From Arion vulgaris (taxonomy: Eukaryota; Mollusca; Gastropoda; Stylommatophora; Arionidae), in the NCBI GenBank assembly GCA_020796225.1, contig CM036769.1:469501-533500 (forward strand): a stretch of 64,000 nt of DNA, read 5' to 3'. The notes under the pieces were generated by a model that was not told the DNA's origin, did not search any database, and saw only the letters and a program-made list of their open reading frames with translations. How positions within the stretch are numbered: the first letter of the stretch is position 1; each line of letters begins with the position of its first letter. This document shows, in pieces, positions 62,555 through 64,000 of this stretch. The translations under genes were made by a program, and so were the position numbers.

Positions 62555-62710
62555 GACAGTGGCGATGAGAGTGGTGATGAGGATGCTGGTTGTGAGGATT
62601 ATGGGGACAGTGGCGATGAGAGTTTTAATGAGGATGCTGGGTGTGAGGATTATGGGGACAGTGGCGATGAGAGTGGTGATGAGGATGCTGGTTGTGAGGA
62701 TTATGGGGAC
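62555..62710. repeat. 51-bp array, 3 units
   Basis: GACAGTGGCGATGAGAGT recurs at 62555, 62606 and 62657. It keeps a plus-strand frame of 91 codons open (rich in D, E, G), which I do not regard as a supported gene. Confidence 0.85.
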
Positions 62711-62742
62711 GGGGACAAAAGGGTGATGGTGAAAAAAAGACG

Positions 62743-64000
62743 GTGGTGACAATGATAGTGATGATAATGATGGCGAGTAAGGTGGTGGTGACAATGATAG
62801 TGATGATAATGATGGCGAGTAAGGTGGTGGTGACAATGATAGTGATGATAATGATGGCGAGTAAGTTGGTGGTGGTGACAATGATAGTGATGATAATGAT
62901 GGCGAGTAAGATGGTGGTGACAATGATAGTGATGATAATGATGGCGAGTAAGATGGTGGTGGTGACAATGATAGTGATGATAATGATGGCGAGTAAGATG
63001 TTGGTGACAATGATAGTGATGATAATGATGGCGAGTAAGGTGGTGGTGGTGACAATGATAGTGATGATAATGATGGCGAGTAAGATGGTGGTGACAATGA
63101 TAGTGATGATAATGATGGCGAGTAAGATGGTGGTGGTGACAATGATAGTGATGATAATGATGGCGAGTAAGATGGTGGTGGTGACAATGATAGTGATGAT
63201 AATGATGGCGAGTAAGGTGGTGGTGACAATGATAGTGATGATAATGATGGCGAGTAAGATGGTGGTGACAATGATAGTGATGATAATGATGGCGAGTAAG
63301 ATGGTGGTGACAATGATAGTGATGATAATGATGGCGAGAAAGGGATGGTGGTGGACAATGATAGTGATGATAATGATGGCGAGTAAGAGGTGGTGGTGAC
63401 AATGATAGTGATGATAATGATGGCGAGTAAGATGGTGGTGGTGACAATGATAGTGATGATAATGATGGCGAGTAAGATGGTGGTGGTGACAATGATAGTG
63501 ATGATAATGATGGCGAGTAAGATGGTGGTGGTGACAATGATAGTGATGATAATGATGGCGAGTAAGGTGGTGGTGACAATGATAGTGATGATAATGATGG
63601 CGAGTAAGATGGTGGTGACAATGATAGTGATGATAATGATGGCGAGTAAGATGGTGGTGACAATGATAGTGATGATAATGATGGCGAGTAAGATGGTGGT
63701 GGAGACAATGATAGTGATGATAATGATGGCGAGTAAGATGGTGGTGGTGACAATGATAGTGATGATAATGATGGCGAGTAAGATGGTGGTGGTGACAATG
63801 ATAGTGATGATAATGATGGCGAGTAAGATGGTGGTGGTGACAATGATAGTGATGATAATGATGGCGAGTAAGAGGGTGGTGGTGACAATGATAGTGATGA
63901 TAATGATGGCGAGTAAGATGGTGGTGGTGACAATGATAGTGATGATAATGATGGCGAGTAAGATGGTGGTGGTGACAATGATAGTGATGATAATGATGGC
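62743..64000. repeat. 42/45-bp GAT-rich array, running off the window
   Basis: GACAATGATAGTGATGATAA, TGATGGCGAGTAAG and GGTGGTGGT with two or three GGT, giving 42- or 45-bp units, about 28 in view. Periods are multiples of three, so minus-strand frames of 425 and 314 codons (S/P/L or H/Y rich) are open. They are artefacts. The array probably continues past 64000. Confidence 0.93.

Noticed and set aside
62474..62749. Acidic 91-codon plus-strand frame (GDSGDESGDEDAG repeats)
   Set aside because: Made of a 51-bp tandem repeat next to the GAT-rich array, without homologous features or a convincing start.
62414..63978. Minus-strand frames of 425 and 314 codons, rich in SPSLSS or HHYH repeats
   Set aside because: By-product of 42/45-bp GAT-rich units. 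The residue composition simply changes with the frame, and the array runs off the window.

Overview
This is a eukaryotic, animal, AT-rich window that is almost entirely repeat-derived. The only clearly conserved host coding sequence is one exon at 60788-60961 (+). It encodes the N-terminus and first leucine-rich repeat of a LAP-family polarity protein (Scribble/Erbin/Lano type) and ends at a GTGAGT splice donor. The mix of Penelope-like elements with GIY-YIG endonucleases, RTE-like LINEs with simple-sequence tails, RNase H LINEs, several tRNA-derived SINE families, a piggyBac remnant and a Tc1/mariner relative with an unusually long D-to-E spacing suggests a marine or freshwater invertebrate. 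I would guess a lophotrochozoan, probably a mollusc, but the assignment is weak.

Layout. 1-11 kb: LINE 3' ends, SINEs, many short tandem arrays, a deleted piggyBac relative (10277-11185). 11.37-13.56 kb: a complete-looking DNA transposon with 106-bp terminal inverted repeats, inserted in a 45-bp tandem array. 13.7-20.6 kb: LINE remnants, a 108-unit array of 26 bp and a decaying 23-bp array. 21.4-22.7 kb: Penelope-like element 1 inside a 19/20-bp array. 23.6-27.5 kb: a 71-unit array of 54 bp. 27.5-37.7 kb: LINE and SINE fragments, arrays and two unannotated stretches. 37.7-41.1 kb: a near full-length RTE-like LINE (minus) with frameshifts. Directly upstream of it is a small membrane-protein-like reading frame with an in-frame TGA and promoter-like motifs. 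42.9-45.7 kb: two Penelope-like copies forming a large inverted repeat inside a 42-bp array. 46-60 kb: LINEs, SINEs and arrays, several nested. 60.8 kb: the LAP exon. 61-64 kb: LINE fragments and a GAT-rich array running off the window end.

Family names used here are local: RTE-A (TTGA tail), RTE-B (basic C-terminus), RTE-C, RTE-D; SINEs S1 to S5; F and R3 are further interspersed repeats.

The most striking pattern is that tandem arrays (about 45 of them, roughly 21 kb, a third of the window by my tally) very often lie inside transposable elements and are built from the element's own sequence. Different copies of one family have expanded different internal segments, while sister copies in the same window keep a single unit. 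One such array is bounded by the same 8-bp direct repeat on both sides. Three transposons have in turn inserted into such arrays. No intact autonomous mobile element, tRNA, rRNA or CRISPR locus was recognised.
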